Below, in pieces: positions 38,381 through 48,857 of a stretch of 64,000 nt of DNA. This DNA comes from Rhizobium halophilum (lineage in GTDB: Bacteria > Pseudomonadota > Alphaproteobacteria > Rhizobiales > Rhizobiaceae): the NCBI RefSeq assembly GCF_021648825.1, contig NZ_JAKJHS010000004.1:124001-188000 (forward strand), given 5' to 3'. Position 1 is the first letter of the stretch. Each line of letters starts with the position of its first letter. Both the position numbers and the translations under genes were made by a program. Under the pieces are notes generated by a model. It ran no database searches and had not been told where the DNA came from. It worked only from the letters and a program-made list of their open reading frames with translations.

Positions 38381-39184
38381 ATGAAACCCGCTCGTATCAT
38401 CATCCTCGCCGTGGCCGTCGTCGCAGCCGGTCTCGCCGGTGTGCTCGCCATGCGGCTTTCGGGAACGAGTGCGCCGCAGATCACCGAAACGATCATCGAG
38501 CACCAGCCGTCCGTCAACGTGCTGGTATCAGCGGGCAACCTTGCCGTGGGCAGCAGGTTGAATGAGGAAACCCTGCGCTGGCTTCCCTGGCCTCAGAACG
38601 GGCTGGTGGAAGGCTTCATCACGGAGCAGGCACGGCCGCAGGCGATCTCCGAGTTGAATGGGATGGTCGTTCGGTTGCCGATCTTCCAGGGGGAACCGAT
38701 CCGTGGCGAAAAAATCGCCGATTCGTCCAATCGCATCATGTCCTCCCTCTTGCCTGCCGGCAAACGTGCCGTAGCCACCGCGATTTCGGTTGCCACGGGC
38801 GCCGGCGGCTTTGTGCTGCCGAACGACCGCGTGGATGTCATCATGGTTCGCCGCAACGAAGAAGGTCGCTTCCTGACGGAAGACGTCCTTTCCAACGTCC
38901 GCGTGCTCGCGATCGACCAGCAGATCCAGGAGAGCCCGGACGGAGCCAAGACCGTCGTCGGTACGACCGCGACGCTGGAACTGACGCCGGAGCAGACAAA
39001 GGTCATCGCGGTTGCACAGCAGATGGCAGATCGACTGACGCTGGCCTTGCGTTCGGTCGCCGATGCGCAGGAGGCCGATACGGTTGCCGCCGACTATCTG
39101 TTGAGCGGCGGCGGCAAGGGCGAGATCCAAGTGATCAAGTCGGGTTCGATCGTGAACTCCCAGGTACAGACGAACACGCAGTGA
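38381..39184 (+). CDS. cpaB: Pilus assembly protein CpaB/RcpC
   Basis: A 267-residue protein anchored by an N-terminal helix (IIILAVAVVAAGLAGVLAM) with a SAF domain around residues 45-110 (LVSAGNLAVGSRLNEETLRW) and the RcpC domain afterwards (GGFVLPNDRVDVIMVRR). CpaB is a periplasmic component thought to bridge the secretin and inner-membrane platform. It opens the cpaBCDEF-tadBC transcription unit, 110 bases after cpaA. Confidence 0.92.
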   Translation: MKPARIIILAVAVVAAGLAGVLAMRLSGTSAPQITETIIEHQPSVNVLVSAGNLAVGSRLNEETLRWLPWPQNGLVEGFITEQARPQAISELNGMVVRLPIFQGEPIRGEKIADSSNRIMSSLLPAGKRAVATAISVATGAGGFVLPNDRVDVIMVRRNEEGRFLTEDVLSNVRVLAIDQQIQESPDGAKTVVGTTATLELTPEQTKVIAVAQQMADRLTLALRSVADAQEADTVAADYLLSGGGKGEIQVIKSGSIVNSQVQTNTQ

Positions 39185-39197
39185 ACGGAGCCAGGAC

Positions 39198-40691
39198 GTG
39201 GGTCAGATGAAACGTTTAATGAAGAGTGGCGCGAGGGTGAGCCTGGCATTCTGCCTCACCTTTGCCGGTGAGCCCTTCGCTGTGATCGGAGGTCACTCAC
39301 CGGTCCGGCAGGCCGAGGCCCAGGAAAATGCGATTGTGCGTATTGCCGATGCGGGAAAGGGGGTCCGCAAGCGGCTTAAGCTGGGGCTTAACAAGGCTCT
39401 TGTGGTCGATCTGCCTGCCGACGCGCATGATATTCTCGTCGCCGATCCGACGATGGCCGACGCCGTCACGCGGACGTCACGGCGCATCTACCTCTTCGGC
39501 AAGACCGTAGGACAAACGAACATTTTCATCTTTGGCCGCAATGGCGAGGAGATTGTCAGCCTCGATCTCGAGATCGAGCGTGACATTTCGGGCCTCGAAG
39601 CCAACCTGCGCCGATTCCTGCCGGACTCAAACATCAAGGTTGAGATCATCTCCGACAATATTGTCCTGAGCGGCACTGTAAGAACGCCTCAGGATGCGAC
39701 CCAGGCAACCAAGCTCGCCAATATCTTTCTCACCGGGGGTGAGGCCACGACCCGCACCGAAGTCGCCACCAGCGACAGCAGCGGCGACGGTGCCGTCGCG
39801 CTCTACGCCGAAGGTCGCCAGAAATCTCAGGTGGTCAATCTGCTGACGATCGAGGGCGAGGACCAGGTCACCTTGAAAGTCACCGTGGCCGAGATTCGCC
39901 GCGAGGTGCTAAAGCAGCTCGGCTTTGACAACACCTTCACGCGCTTGCCCTCAGGGACGAGCTCCGGTCTGGATGTGCTGGAAATAGGCGCCGGCGGGAC
40001 CAATGGGCTTACTGGCAGCATCGCTGGTACAGTAGGTCGACTCGGCATCGAGACCGCACTTAGCGCCCTGGAACAGGCGAAGGCCATACGCACACTGGCC
40101 GAGCCGACATTGACGGCGATCTCCGGTCAATCTGCTACATTCAACTCGGGTGGACAGCGTCTCTATTCGACAACAGACTCAGACGGTGACACGCGTATCA
40201 CCTCCTATGACTACGGCATCTCGCTCGGCTTTACCCCTACCGTGCTGTCGTCGGGCCGCATCAGCCTTCGCATCCAGACGAAAGTCTCCGAGCCGGTTGC
40301 CAACGGCGTCGGAGTAGAATTCCGCAGGCGTGACGCAGAGACGGTCGTTGAACTCCCATCCGGCGGATCCATTGCGCTGGCCGGCCTGATTCGTGACGAT
40401 GTGCAGCAGGGAACCAGCGGCACGCCTGGCGCTTCCAAGCTGCCGCTCGTTGGCGCCCTCTTTCGTGCGAAAACGCTGGAGCGGACCGAAACCGAACTGG
40501 TGATCATCGCCACGCCCTATCTCGTCCGCCCGGTCGCCCGCAATGACCTGTCGCGTCCAGACGATAACTTCAACCCCGCAAGCGATGTCGCCAGCGTCTT
40601 TCTCGGCCACGTGAACCGCATCTATGGACGCAAGGACGCACCCCCTCCTGCCCTTCCTTACGAAGGCAATGTCGGATTCATCTACAAATGA
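39198..40691 (+). CDS. cpaC: Pilus secretin CpaC/RcpA
   Basis: A 497-residue outer-membrane secretin. After a signal peptide come an N domain (residues about 60-140), a BON-like segment (DSNIKVEIISDNIVLSGTVRT) and a secretin domain at about residues 230-460, closing with LPLVGALFRAKTLERTETELVIIATPYLV. It forms the pore for the Flp pilus. GTG at 39198 with GGAG upstream is used; an ATG three codons on is the alternative. Confidence 0.93.
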   Translation: MGQMKRLMKSGARVSLAFCLTFAGEPFAVIGGHSPVRQAEAQENAIVRIADAGKGVRKRLKLGLNKALVVDLPADAHDILVADPTMADAVTRTSRRIYLFGKTVGQTNIFIFGRNGEEIVSLDLEIERDISGLEANLRRFLPDSNIKVEIISDNIVLSGTVRTPQDATQATKLANIFLTGGEATTRTEVATSDSSGDGAVALYAEGRQKSQVVNLLTIEGEDQVTLKVTVAEIRREVLKQLGFDNTFTRLPSGTSSGLDVLEIGAGGTNGLTGSIAGTVGRLGIETALSALEQAKAIRTLAEPTLTAISGQSATFNSGGQRLYSTTDSDGDTRITSYDYGISLGFTPTVLSSGRISLRIQTKVSEPVANGVGVEFRRRDAETVVELPSGGSIALAGLIRDDVQQGTSGTPGASKLPLVGALFRAKTLERTETELVIIATPYLVRPVARNDLSRPDDNFNPASDVASVFLGHVNRIYGRKDAPPPALPYEGNVGFIYK

Positions 40692-41446
40692 CGCGCGTTG
40701 ATCGGAACACTTCACATACCGCAACGGAGTTGCGGGAAGGACGGCAGACAGCGGGAACCCCAATGTCCGGAAGGATCGGTCGTGTTCGCCGCATCTCCGG
40801 CGCCGCTGCAATCTTCTTCGGGATCTCCACCCTGCTTGGCAGTTGCGCAAATCGCGACGGCATGACAACCGGCGCTTTGCCTGACGATTACCGCACGCGC
40901 CACCCGATCGTTGTCGGCGAGGAGGAGAAGACCATCGATATCCCGATCGCGGCGGGCGATGATGGTTTGACGCGTGGCCAGAGCGAGGTCATTGCTGGCT
41001 TTGCCGCCAACTACACGCGATCGTCCAAAGGCATCATCAGGGTCATGACGCCGCAGGGCGCCATCAATTCGGGTGCAGCAGCAGCCGCAGCAAGTGACGT
41101 TCGTCACCTCCTGGTGCGCATGGGTGTGCCGAAGAAACGGATTCTGCACACCGGGTATGCAGCGGCAGGCTACGGCTCGGCCGCGCCGATCCGCCTCGCC
41201 TACGTCGCCATAACGGCTCAGGTCGGCCCGTGCGGAGAATGGCCGGCGGATCTCACGCTGAATACCATAGAGAACAAAAACTATCACAACTTTGGTTGCG
41301 CCAGCCAACGCAACCTGGCGGCACAGATCGCCGACCCGAATGATCTTCTCGGGCCGCGCCGAATGACACCGGCAGATGCGGAGCAGCGCGGGCAGGCGAT
41401 GGAGCGCTACCGCGAAAGCTATACAGAACTGCGAGATTTCCGATGA
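40688..41446 (+). CDS. cpaD: Pilus assembly lipoprotein CpaD
   Basis: A 252-residue protein of the CpaD family. The lipobox LLGSC near residue 56 suggests an outer-membrane lipoprotein, so the mature protein may begin at that cysteine and the first 35 codons may not all be used; a start at ATG 40763 would give a normal signal peptide. ADAEQRGQAMERYR at the C-terminus and the NFGCASQRNLAAQIADPNDLL motif are diagnostic. The first ATG overlaps the cpaC stop. Confidence 0.9.
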   Translation: MTRVDRNTSHTATELREGRQTAGTPMSGRIGRVRRISGAAAIFFGISTLLGSCANRDGMTTGALPDDYRTRHPIVVGEEEKTIDIPIAAGDDGLTRGQSEVIAGFAANYTRSSKGIIRVMTPQGAINSGAAAAAASDVRHLLVRMGVPKKRILHTGYAAAGYGSAAPIRLAYVAITAQVGPCGEWPADLTLNTIENKNYHNFGCASQRNLAAQIADPNDLLGPRRMTPADAEQRGQAMERYRESYTELRDFR

Positions 41447-41477
41447 TCACCTTAGAACGAGCCCGAGGGTGGCCGCT

Positions 41478-42767
41478 ATGAGTGCCGTGAACTACAGCCT
41501 CAGCACGTCGAACATGCCGGACCCACAGGTTCCGGATGAGGCGCATCCGGTCGATCTGACCGGTCTGCGCCCCCTGCCTCGGATCTCCATTCATGCCTTC
41601 TGCGAGAGCGAGCAGATGCTGCGCACGATGGAGCAGATGGGGCGGGATCGTCGCATGGCGAAGGTAAACATGCGGGTCACCAATGGCGGCACCGAGGCCG
41701 CCGCCAGCATGTTCTCCGGAAGCCCGACCCCGAACCTGATCATCCTAGAGACTGACGTACAGCCTTCCGGCCTCCTTGCTGAACTGGCACCGCTTGCCGA
41801 CGTGTGCGATCCATCTACCCGCGTGATCGTCGTCGGGCGCTACAACGACATCGCGCTCTATCGCGAACTGATCCGCAACGGCATCTCCGAATATTTGGTA
41901 GGCCCGGTGCAGATGGTCGAAATTCTATCCTCGATCGCCGCAATTTTCGTTGATCCCGAGGCGGAACCTGTTGGCAAATCGATCGCCTTTGTCGGGGCGA
42001 AGGGAGGCGTAGGTTCCTCCACCATCGCTCACAACTGCGCTTTCGGCATCTCCACCCTCTTTTCCACAGAGACGATCCTGGCCGACTTGGACCTCCCCTT
42101 TGGTACGGCGAACATCGATTTCGATCAGGATCCGGCACAAGGGATCGCGGAAGCTGTTTTTGCGCCTGATCGGCTTGACGAGGTGTTCCTCGACCGGTTG
42201 CTGACCAAGTGCTCCGAGCACCTTTCCATGCTGGCAGCGCCGTCCCTGCTCGATCGGGCCTATGACTACGAAGGAATGGCTTTCCAGCCGATCGTGGAGA
42301 TCTTGCAACGCAGTGCGCCGGTCGCCGTGCTTGACCTGCCTCATGTGTGGTCGGAATGGACGCGCTCGGTTCTGGCGGCTGCGGACGAAGTGGTGATTTG
42401 CGCCGTTCCCGACCTCGCCAACCTGCGCAACACGAAGAACATGCTGGACGCGCTGAAGAAGTTGCGTCCGAACGATCACGCCCCGCACCTGATCCTCAAC
42501 CAGGTTGGGATGCCAAAGCGACCTGAGATTGCGCCGAACGACTTTTTTGAGCCGCTGGAGGTGGAGCCGATCGCCATCCTGCCGTTCGACGCAGCGCTGT
42601 TCGGCAATGCGGCCAATAGCGGCCGGATGATCACGGAGATCGATGCGAAGTCTCCGGCGGCGGAGACCTTCTCGCAGATCTGCCACATCGTGACGGGTCG
42701 TTCTGCAGCAAAGAAGGCAAAGAAAGGCGGCCTCGGCAAAATGCTGGGCCTACTCGGCCGGAAGTAG
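41478..42767 (+). CDS. cpaE: Pilus assembly ATPase-like protein CpaE/TadZ
   Basis: A 429-residue protein with a receiver-like N-terminal domain and a MinD/ParA-type domain. The deviant Walker A GAKGGVGSSTIAHN lies near residue 173. TadZ proteins position the pilus machine, often at a pole. The ATG at 41478 is 31 bases after the cpaD stop; an upstream frame overlapping cpaD is rejected. Confidence 0.92.
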   Translation: MSAVNYSLSTSNMPDPQVPDEAHPVDLTGLRPLPRISIHAFCESEQMLRTMEQMGRDRRMAKVNMRVTNGGTEAAASMFSGSPTPNLIILETDVQPSGLLAELAPLADVCDPSTRVIVVGRYNDIALYRELIRNGISEYLVGPVQMVEILSSIAAIFVDPEAEPVGKSIAFVGAKGGVGSSTIAHNCAFGISTLFSTETILADLDLPFGTANIDFDQDPAQGIAEAVFAPDRLDEVFLDRLLTKCSEHLSMLAAPSLLDRAYDYEGMAFQPIVEILQRSAPVAVLDLPHVWSEWTRSVLAAADEVVICAVPDLANLRNTKNMLDALKKLRPNDHAPHLILNQVGMPKRPEIAPNDFFEPLEVEPIAILPFDAALFGNAANSGRMITEIDAKSPAAETFSQICHIVTGRSAAKKAKKGGLGKMLGLLGRK

Positions 42768-42818
42768 TGGCCGAACGGTCTTGAGGTCCTGCGGCAGTAT
42801 GAAGACGGGATAAAGTGC

Positions 42819-44315
42819 ATGTTTGGAAAGCGCGGCAGCGATGGTTTCGGGAAGAGCACGGGTGGCATCAGCGCAGTCGCGGCCCCGCCGGCTGCGCCGT
42901 CGTTGTCACCAGCAAAGCCCGGTGGTCCAGAAGTCTTCGCAGAGCCAAACCAGGACCGCAGTGGGACGCGTCAGCAGGTAGCTCCTCCTCCCATCGCCCC
43001 CACGGCTGCCGCACGCAAGAAGCCAGTCCGTACCGAGCACTACTACGATACGAAAAGTCAGGTTTTCTCCGCGCTTATCGATACCATTGACCTTTCACAA
43101 CTGGCGAAGCTGGACGGTGAAAGTGCGCGGGAAGAAATACGTGATATCGTCAACGATATCATCACCATCAAGAACTTCGCGATGTCCATCTCTGAGCAGG
43201 AGGAACTGCTCGAGGACATTTGCAACGACGTCCTTGGCTATGGCCCCTTGGAACCGTTGCTGGCGCGTGATGATATCGCCGACATCATGGTCAATGGCTC
43301 CGGTCAAACCTTCATCGAAGTGGCCGGTAAGACCATCGAGTCCGAAATCCGCTTTCGCGACAACGCACAGCTGCTGTCCATTTGCCAGCGCATCGTCAGC
43401 CAAGTTGGCCGACGTGTCGACGAATCCTCTCCGATCTGCGATGCCCGCCTGCCCGATGGCTCGCGTGTGAACGTCATCGCGCCTCCGCTGGCCATCGATG
43501 GCCCGGCACTTACCATTCGAAAGTTCAAGAAGGACAAGCTCACCCTCGAACAACTGGTCAAGTTCGGCTCGATCAGCGCCGAAGGTGCAACGCTTCTGCA
43601 GATTATCGGACGCGTTCGCTGCAACGTCGTCATTTCCGGTGGCACGGGATCGGGTAAGACCACGCTCTTGAACTGCTTGACGCGCTATATCGATGAAGAC
43701 GAGCGTGTCATTACGTGTGAGGATACGGCTGAACTGCAGCTGCAACAGCCGCACGTTGTTCGCCTTGAGACACGCCCACCGAACATCGAAGGCGAGGGCG
43801 AGATCACCATGCGCGACCTCGTCAAGAACTGCTTGCGTATGCGACCCGAGCGGATCATCGTCGGCGAAGTGCGCGGCCCGGAAGTTTTCGACCTTCTCCA
43901 GGCGATGAATACCGGTCACGACGGCTCGATGGGCACGATCCACGCCAACACCCCCCGCGAATGCCTCAGCCGAATGGAATCGATGATCGCCATGGGTGGC
44001 TTCGGCCTACCGGCCAAGACCGTTCGTGAAATCATCTCCGGCTCGGTGGATGTAATCATCCAGGCAGCGCGTTTGCGCGATGGCTCCCGTCGGATCACGC
44101 ACGTTACCGAGGTGATCGGCATGGAAGGTGACGTGATCGTTACGCAGGATCTGATGCGCTACGACATCGAAGGGGAGGACGCCAACGGCAGGTTGATCGG
44201 CCGCCACATGTCGACCGGCATCGCGAAGCCGAATTTCTGGGATCGTGCCCGCTACTATAATGAAGAACGCCGACTGGCCGCCGCATTGGATGCCATGGAT
44301 CAGGGAGCGGATTAG
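42819..44315 (+). CDS. cpaF: Pilus assembly secretion ATPase CpaF/TadA
   Basis: A 498-residue GspE-superfamily hexameric ATPase that powers pilus extension. A disordered Pro/Ala-rich N-terminus of about 70 residues precedes the N-terminal domain; Walker [12 protein letters not shown] is at about residues 274-284, followed by the Asp box and [18 protein letters not shown] (His box). Typical length for the TadA group. Confidence 0.95.
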   Translation: MFGKRGSDGFGKSTGGISAVAAPPAAPSLSPAKPGGPEVFAEPNQDRSGTRQQVAPPPIAPTAAARKKPVRTEHYYDTKSQVFSALIDTIDLSQLAKLDGESAREEIRDIVNDIITIKNFAMSISEQEELLEDICNDVLGYGPLEPLLARDDIADIMVNGSGQTFIEVAGKTIESEIRFRDNAQLLSICQRIVSQVGRRVDESSPICDARLPDGSRVNVIAPPLAIDGPALTIRKFKKDKLTLEQLVKFGSISAEGATLLQIIGRVRCNVVISGGTGSGKTTLLNCLTRYIDEDERVITCEDTAELQLQQPHVVRLETRPPNIEGEGEITMRDLVKNCLRMRPERIIVGEVRGPEVFDLLQAMNTGHDGSMGTIHANTPRECLSRMESMIAMGGFGLPAKTVREIISGSVDVIIQAARLRDGSRRITHVTEVIGMEGDVIVTQDLMRYDIEGEDANGRLIGRHMSTGIAKPNFWDRARYYNEERRLAAALDAMDQGAD

Positions 44316-44319
44316 CGCG

Positions 44320-45333
44320 ATGTTTGGCTTCGATCTCAACCTGGTGCTGATCGTCGCCTTGGCTGCGGTGTCTGCTGCCGCGGTCTGTTACGCGCTGCTG
44401 TTCTCGCAGATCGAAACTCACAAGAAGACCAGCGCGCGCATAAGCCGGGTTAAGTCGGCGGAATCGGATCTGAGCAAGGTGAAGGCTGCAAGGGACCGGG
44501 TCCAGGAGCTCTCAAAGCGCCGTAAGTCAGTGCAGGATTCGCTTAAGGATCTGGAAAAGAAGCAGCAGGAACGCTCCCGCAAAATGGGCGACGGCAGCTT
44601 GAAGTCGCGCCTCGCGCAGACCGGCCTGCCCCTGACACTGGGTCGCTTCTACATGCTGAGTGGTGCCTTTGGCCTTTTCTCTCTTCTTATTGCTCTGCTT
44701 GCAGACGTGCCCCTGCTTGCCGCGGTTGGGGCGGGGTTTGCATCAGCCTTCGGTCTGCCTCGTTGGATCATCCGTTTTCTGGTCAAGCGCCGGCAGAAGC
44801 AGTTCCTGAACGAGTTCCCCAACGCACTCGATGTCATGGTGCGCTCAATCCGCTCCGGTCTTCCGCTCAATGATGCCATGCGGCTGATCGCATCAGATGG
44901 TCAGGAGCCTGTGAAGACGGAATTCAAACGCGTCATCGAGTCCCAGCAGGTTGGTCTCAGCGTCCCAGAAGCCTGTGTCCGAATGATGCAAACGATGCCT
45001 TTGCCAGAGGTGAACTTCTTTTCGATCGTCATCACCATCCAGGGCCAGGCCGGCGGTAATCTCTCGGAAGCACTTGGAAATCTGGCGAAAGTGCTGCGCG
45101 AACGTAAAAAGATGAAGGCCAAGGTACAGGCGCTCTCGATGGAGGCGAAGGCCTCCGCAGTCATCATCGGCGCTCTACCGTTCATTGTCGCACTGCTCGT
45201 CTATCTCACGTCGCCTGAGTACATGACGATACTGTTCACTGACCCGCGCGGCCACATGATCATGCTCTTCTCAGGCGTGTGGATGTCGATCGGCATCTTC
45301 GTCATGCGTAACATGATCAACTTCGACATCTAG
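44320..45333 (+). CDS. tadB: Pilus platform protein TadB
   Basis: A 337-residue inner-membrane protein of the GspF family. An N-terminal helix, a charged coiled-coil-like stretch rich in Lys and Glu (about residues 35-85), a pair of helices, the T2SSF domain with EFPNALDVMVRSIRSGLPLNDAMRL, and C-terminal helices are present. The ATG is four bases after cpaF; the cytoplasmic part should contact CpaF. Confidence 0.93.
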   Translation: MFGFDLNLVLIVALAAVSAAAVCYALLFSQIETHKKTSARISRVKSAESDLSKVKAARDRVQELSKRRKSVQDSLKDLEKKQQERSRKMGDGSLKSRLAQTGLPLTLGRFYMLSGAFGLFSLLIALLADVPLLAAVGAGFASAFGLPRWIIRFLVKRRQKQFLNEFPNALDVMVRSIRSGLPLNDAMRLIASDGQEPVKTEFKRVIESQQVGLSVPEACVRMMQTMPLPEVNFFSIVITIQGQAGGNLSEALGNLAKVLRERKKMKAKVQALSMEAKASAVIIGALPFIVALLVYLTSPEYMTILFTDPRGHMIMLFSGVWMSIGIFVMRNMINFDI

Positions 45334-45343
45334 TGAGGCGGCG

Positions 45344-46321
45344 ATGAGCGATGTTGCAACTTCCCTGACGGATCCGGCGCTGCTCTTCGCAATCGCCGTC
45401 GCCATAGCCGTGTTCGCGACCTGCTATTCTCTTGCGACGCCTTTCCTTGAGCGGGGGGACTTGGACAAGCGTATGAAAGCGGTTTCAACCGAGCGCGATC
45501 AGATCCGCGCCCGCGAACGCGCGCGGATGAATGCTGAAGCCTCCAAGACTATGCTCCGCACGCAGAACAACCAGTCGGTTCGCAACATTGTTGAGCGCTT
45601 TAATCTTCGTCAGGCGCTGGTGGACGACAACACGGTCAACCGCTTGCGTGCTGCCGGCCTGAGGTCCCAGAATGCGCTCAACATGTTCCTTGTTGCGCGT
45701 TTCCTGCTTCCCTTCCTTTTTCTCACGCTCGCCATCATCTGGATTTTTGTTCTTGGCAACCTTGCTGAACGCCCTTTTGCGATCCGCATATTGGCAGCAG
45801 TCTTCTTCGCCTATGTCGGCTTCTATCTGCCGAATATCTACGTGAGCAATCGCGTGACGAAGCGCCAGCAATCAATCAAGCGGGCCTGGCCAGATGCACT
45901 GGACCTTATGCTGATCTGCGTGGAGTCTGGAATTTCAATGGAAGCTGCAATGCGGAGGGTTGCCGAAGAGGTCAGCAGTCAGTCCGCGGAACTTGCGGAG
46001 GAATTGGTTCTGACAACGGCGGAACTGTCTTTCCTGCCCGACCGTCGCGTGGCGCTGGAAAACCTTGGGGTCCGCACCCAGCTCGACACTGTGAAGAATG
46101 TCACGCAGGCCCTCATCCAGGCAGAGCGTTATGGCACTCCGATGGCACAGGCGCTCCGTGTCCTGGCGCAGGAGGGCCGCGATGAGCGGATGAATGAAGC
46201 AGAAAAGAAAGCGGCGGCCCTTCCACCGAAACTAACGGTGCCAATGATCCTGTTCTTTCTGCCGGTGCTTGTCGCCGTCATTCTCGGCCCTGCCGGTATC
46301 CAGGTCGCTGATCGCTTCTGA
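45344..46321 (+). CDS. tadC: Pilus platform protein TadC
   Basis: A 325-residue GspF-family partner of TadB. AWPDALDLMLICVESGISMEAAMRRV is the T2SSF signature, followed by RYGTPMAQALRVLAQEGRDERMNEAEKKAAALPPKL in pieces and a C-terminal helix. Four hydrophobic segments are visible. It is the last gene of the plus-strand pilus unit; the 138 bases that follow up to the convergent tadD-like gene hold a short hairpin. Confidence 0.93.
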   Translation: MSDVATSLTDPALLFAIAVAIAVFATCYSLATPFLERGDLDKRMKAVSTERDQIRARERARMNAEASKTMLRTQNNQSVRNIVERFNLRQALVDDNTVNRLRAAGLRSQNALNMFLVARFLLPFLFLTLAIIWIFVLGNLAERPFAIRILAAVFFAYVGFYLPNIYVSNRVTKRQQSIKRAWPDALDLMLICVESGISMEAAMRRVAEEVSSQSAELAEELVLTTAELSFLPDRRVALENLGVRTQLDTVKNVTQALIQAERYGTPMAQALRVLAQEGRDERMNEAEKKAAALPPKLTVPMILFFLPVLVAVILGPAGIQVADRF

Positions 46322-46428
46322 TGGTGTCAGCTATGCCGCTTGACCGGGTGCCTTTTGAGGTTCCGATGAGGCATTCTCAAACGTAATCAGATGCTTGTGA
46401 AGGTCCAGAGTGCTGCCATCAGCAAGAT

Positions 46429-46447
46429 CAAGGCCTGACGGGCCTTG
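46429..46447. terminator. Hairpin between convergent tadC and tadD-like genes
   Basis: CAAGGCC and GGCCTTG pair around a five-base loop in the gap between two convergent genes. There is no T run on either side, so it is at best a weak or factor-dependent bidirectional end. Confidence 0.35.
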
Positions 46448-46459
46448 GCAAACGTCATG

Positions 46460-47287
46460 CTAGTTCGCCGCCGTCTTCGGTTTCGCCTTGTTGTCCGAAA
46501 GTTTTGCCCAGGAATTCTGCTGCGCCAGCATTGAGCGCAGGTAGGCAACATTGGCATCAGCCTGCTGCTGCGTAAGCTCACGTTTCGCGATTTCTTCCGC
46601 TTCCGCGAACCTGCCCTGAAGTCCGACCACAAGGGCAAGGTTCTGGCGAACCCGGCTATCGGCAGCCGGCTGCTGCGCGGCCGAACGCATATAGGTCTCG
46701 GCAGTACGAAGATCTCCGCTGAGCACATAGGACATGCCCAGGTTCGACATCACCGAGGGTTCGTTTGGCTTGGCATCAAGAGCCATGCGATACTTCTGCC
46801 GTGCTTCGTTCGACCGACCCAATTGGTCAAGCACTGCACCCTCTGCGGAATAGAGGCGCCAATCCGGGCGGTCCGGCGTCTGCGCGCGACGGATCGTTTC
46901 AAGTGCCTGCTCTAGTTGTCCCGCCGCAGCCTGTGCCTTCCCATAGGCGGCAAGAACCTCCCGATCGCGGGGATGGGCAATCACCACCTGCTGCATCACA
47001 GCCAGAGCCTGGGTGTGCTTCCCTGTCATGGCGAGGATCTGTGCGTAGCGGAGACCCGCCCCGCGATCCTTGGGGTTGTTCTCATAGGCCCGGCCGAAGG
47101 TCCGCTCGACCCGTTCCAACTCTGACGCGCTCATGGTTTCGAGTTGCACGGCCGACGCCGAGACAGAGCCTGTCTTGATGGTATCCTTCTGCGACGCACA
47201 ACCACCCAGCGCGAGTGCAAGGAGAATCAGGCTGGTGGTTTGTGCCAACCGAACTTTCCGAGGAAAGACAGGGATGCTTGCGGTCAT
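46460..47287 (-). CDS. tadD: TPR-repeat lipoprotein, TadD-like
   Basis: A 275-residue protein with a lipoprotein signal (LLALALGGCASQKD, lipid cysteine near residue 30) and several tetratricopeptide repeats over residues about 55-250 (for example YNPKDRGAGLRYAQILAMTGKH-type units and YRMALDAKPNEPSVMSNLG). TadD is the TPR pilotin-like factor of Tad pili. It is convergent with tadC rather than cotranscribed, yet its position directly after the locus supports the call. Confidence 0.85.
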   Translation of the reverse strand: MTASIPVFPRKVRLAQTTSLILLALALGGCASQKDTIKTGSVSASAVQLETMSASELERVERTFGRAYENNPKDRGAGLRYAQILAMTGKHTQALAVMQQVVIAHPRDREVLAAYGKAQAAAGQLEQALETIRRAQTPDRPDWRLYSAEGAVLDQLGRSNEARQKYRMALDAKPNEPSVMSNLGMSYVLSGDLRTAETYMRSAAQQPAADSRVRQNLALVVGLQGRFAEAEEIAKRELTQQQADANVAYLRSMLAQQNSWAKLSDNKAKPKTAAN

Positions 47288-47415
47288 GATGCTATCTCGT
47301 CCCTTTGCCGCACATCCATAAACATGGCGGACCTGTGGCGCATTGCGTCCTTGAGCAATAGACTGTTAACCCTAACATACGGTTAAGCACCTGATTCACC
47401 ACGACAAGGCAATCC

Positions 47416-48801
47416 ATGAACAGCTATCGCTACATCGAGCGTCCTTCGCCACTGACCGCAAGCTCCTCCGGGTCTCTCCCGGTTTATCTGGTGACGCCCA
47501 CGGAACTGGAGCAGGGTGCTATGGATTCTGCCATGCTTTCCTGGGCTCGTGCGGCAGGTTTTTCGGGGGATCAGGGCAGTCTGCTGCTTGTGCCAGGTGC
47601 CGATGGTGAACTTGCTGGCGCTCTTTTCGGCCTTGATGCGGGCACCGAGGGTGCGTTTGGCGCCGGCAAGCTGGCCAAGCTTCTGCCGGCAGGTGATTGG
47701 CACATCGAAACGTCTCTGGGGCACCAGAGAATCGCGCTCGGATTTGGTCTCGGCAGCTATTCCTTCTCCCGCTATCGCAAGGACAAGCAGAAGCAGGTTC
47801 GGCTGGCGCTCGCCAACGAGTTGCTCCCGGATGTCGAGCGTCAACTCGCCGGCGTCTTCCTGGCCCGGGACTTGATCAACACGCCGACGAACGACATGGG
47901 CCCCGAGCAGTTGGAGACGGCTTTCCGTTCCCTCGGTGAGCATTACGGGGCCGAGGTCACGTCGATCGTCGGCGATGATCTTCTGGTACAGAACTTCCCT
48001 CTTGTGCACGCGGTCGGGCGCGCCAGCGCGCAGGCGCCGAGGCTCCTTGAGTTGCGCTGGGGAAGGGCGGGGGCGCCAAGTATCACGCTTGTGGGCAAGG
48101 GCGTCTGCTTCGATACCGGCGGTCTGGACATCAAGGGTGCCGCAAATATGGCGCTCATGAAGAAGGACATGGGTGGTGCTGCCAATGTCATGGGCCTGGC
48201 ACTCATGATTATGGACGCCGGCCTGGATGTGAACCTTCGCGTGCTCGTCCCTGCCGTGGAAAACTCCATCGCCGGCAATGCTTTTCGGCCGGGAGACATA
48301 TACCGAAGCCGCAAGGGCCTAACCGTACAGATTGACAACACCGATGCCGAGGGACGCCTGGTGCTCGCTGACGCATTGGCTTACGCCGATGAAGCGCCGT
48401 GTGATCTCCTGGTCGATATGGCGACCCTCACCGGCGCCGCCCGTGTGGCTCTCGGCGCCGACGTCGCCCCCTTCTTTACCGATGATGAAGGCTTGGCCAG
48501 TCGGCTAGGGGAGCTCTCTGTGGAGGAGCTGGATCCCCTGTGGCGGCTCCCCCTTTGGTCAGGCTACGACAAGGACCTGAAATCGCGCGTTGCGGATATC
48601 ACCAATGCCCCTTCCGGCGGCATGGCCGGGGCCATCACGGCGGCTCTTTTCCTGAAGCGATTCGTTCGAGCTGAAACGCGCTGGGTCCATTTCGATATCT
48701 ACGGGTGGACGCCCGCCGAAAAAGCCCACGCGCCGGTAGGCGGCGAGGCCTTCGCGATCCGCGCCCTGTACCGATACATTCGCGAGCTTGTGAAGCAATG
48801 A
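47416..48801 (+). CDS. Leucyl aminopeptidase (M17 family)
   Basis: A 461-residue metallo-aminopeptidase removing N-terminal residues from peptides. The family signature NTDAEGRLVLADAL is near residue 308, and GKGVCFDTGGLDIKGAANMALMKKDM in pieces gives the lysine and aspartate metal ligands. It resembles the PepB-like subgroup of M17 common in Rhizobiales; the shorter N-terminal domain agrees with that group. It lies 128 bases from the divergent tadD-like gene. Confidence 0.93.
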   Translation: MNSYRYIERPSPLTASSSGSLPVYLVTPTELEQGAMDSAMLSWARAAGFSGDQGSLLLVPGADGELAGALFGLDAGTEGAFGAGKLAKLLPAGDWHIETSLGHQRIALGFGLGSYSFSRYRKDKQKQVRLALANELLPDVERQLAGVFLARDLINTPTNDMGPEQLETAFRSLGEHYGAEVTSIVGDDLLVQNFPLVHAVGRASAQAPRLLELRWGRAGAPSITLVGKGVCFDTGGLDIKGAANMALMKKDMGGAANVMGLALMIMDAGLDVNLRVLVPAVENSIAGNAFRPGDIYRSRKGLTVQIDNTDAEGRLVLADALAYADEAPCDLLVDMATLTGAARVALGADVAPFFTDDEGLASRLGELSVEELDPLWRLPLWSGYDKDLKSRVADITNAPSGGMAGAITAALFLKRFVRAETRWVHFDIYGWTPAEKAHAPVGGEAFAIRALYRYIRELVKQ

Positions 48802-48857
48802 TGCGGTAAGGCTTTACTCGTAGGATTGCCCCATCGAAGCGGAAAAGGGGAGCCGCC

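Noticed and set aside
46387..46458. A 23-codon hydrophobic frame downstream of the tadD-like gene on the minus strand
   Set aside because: No ribosome-binding site and too short to support; it may simply reflect the hairpin region.
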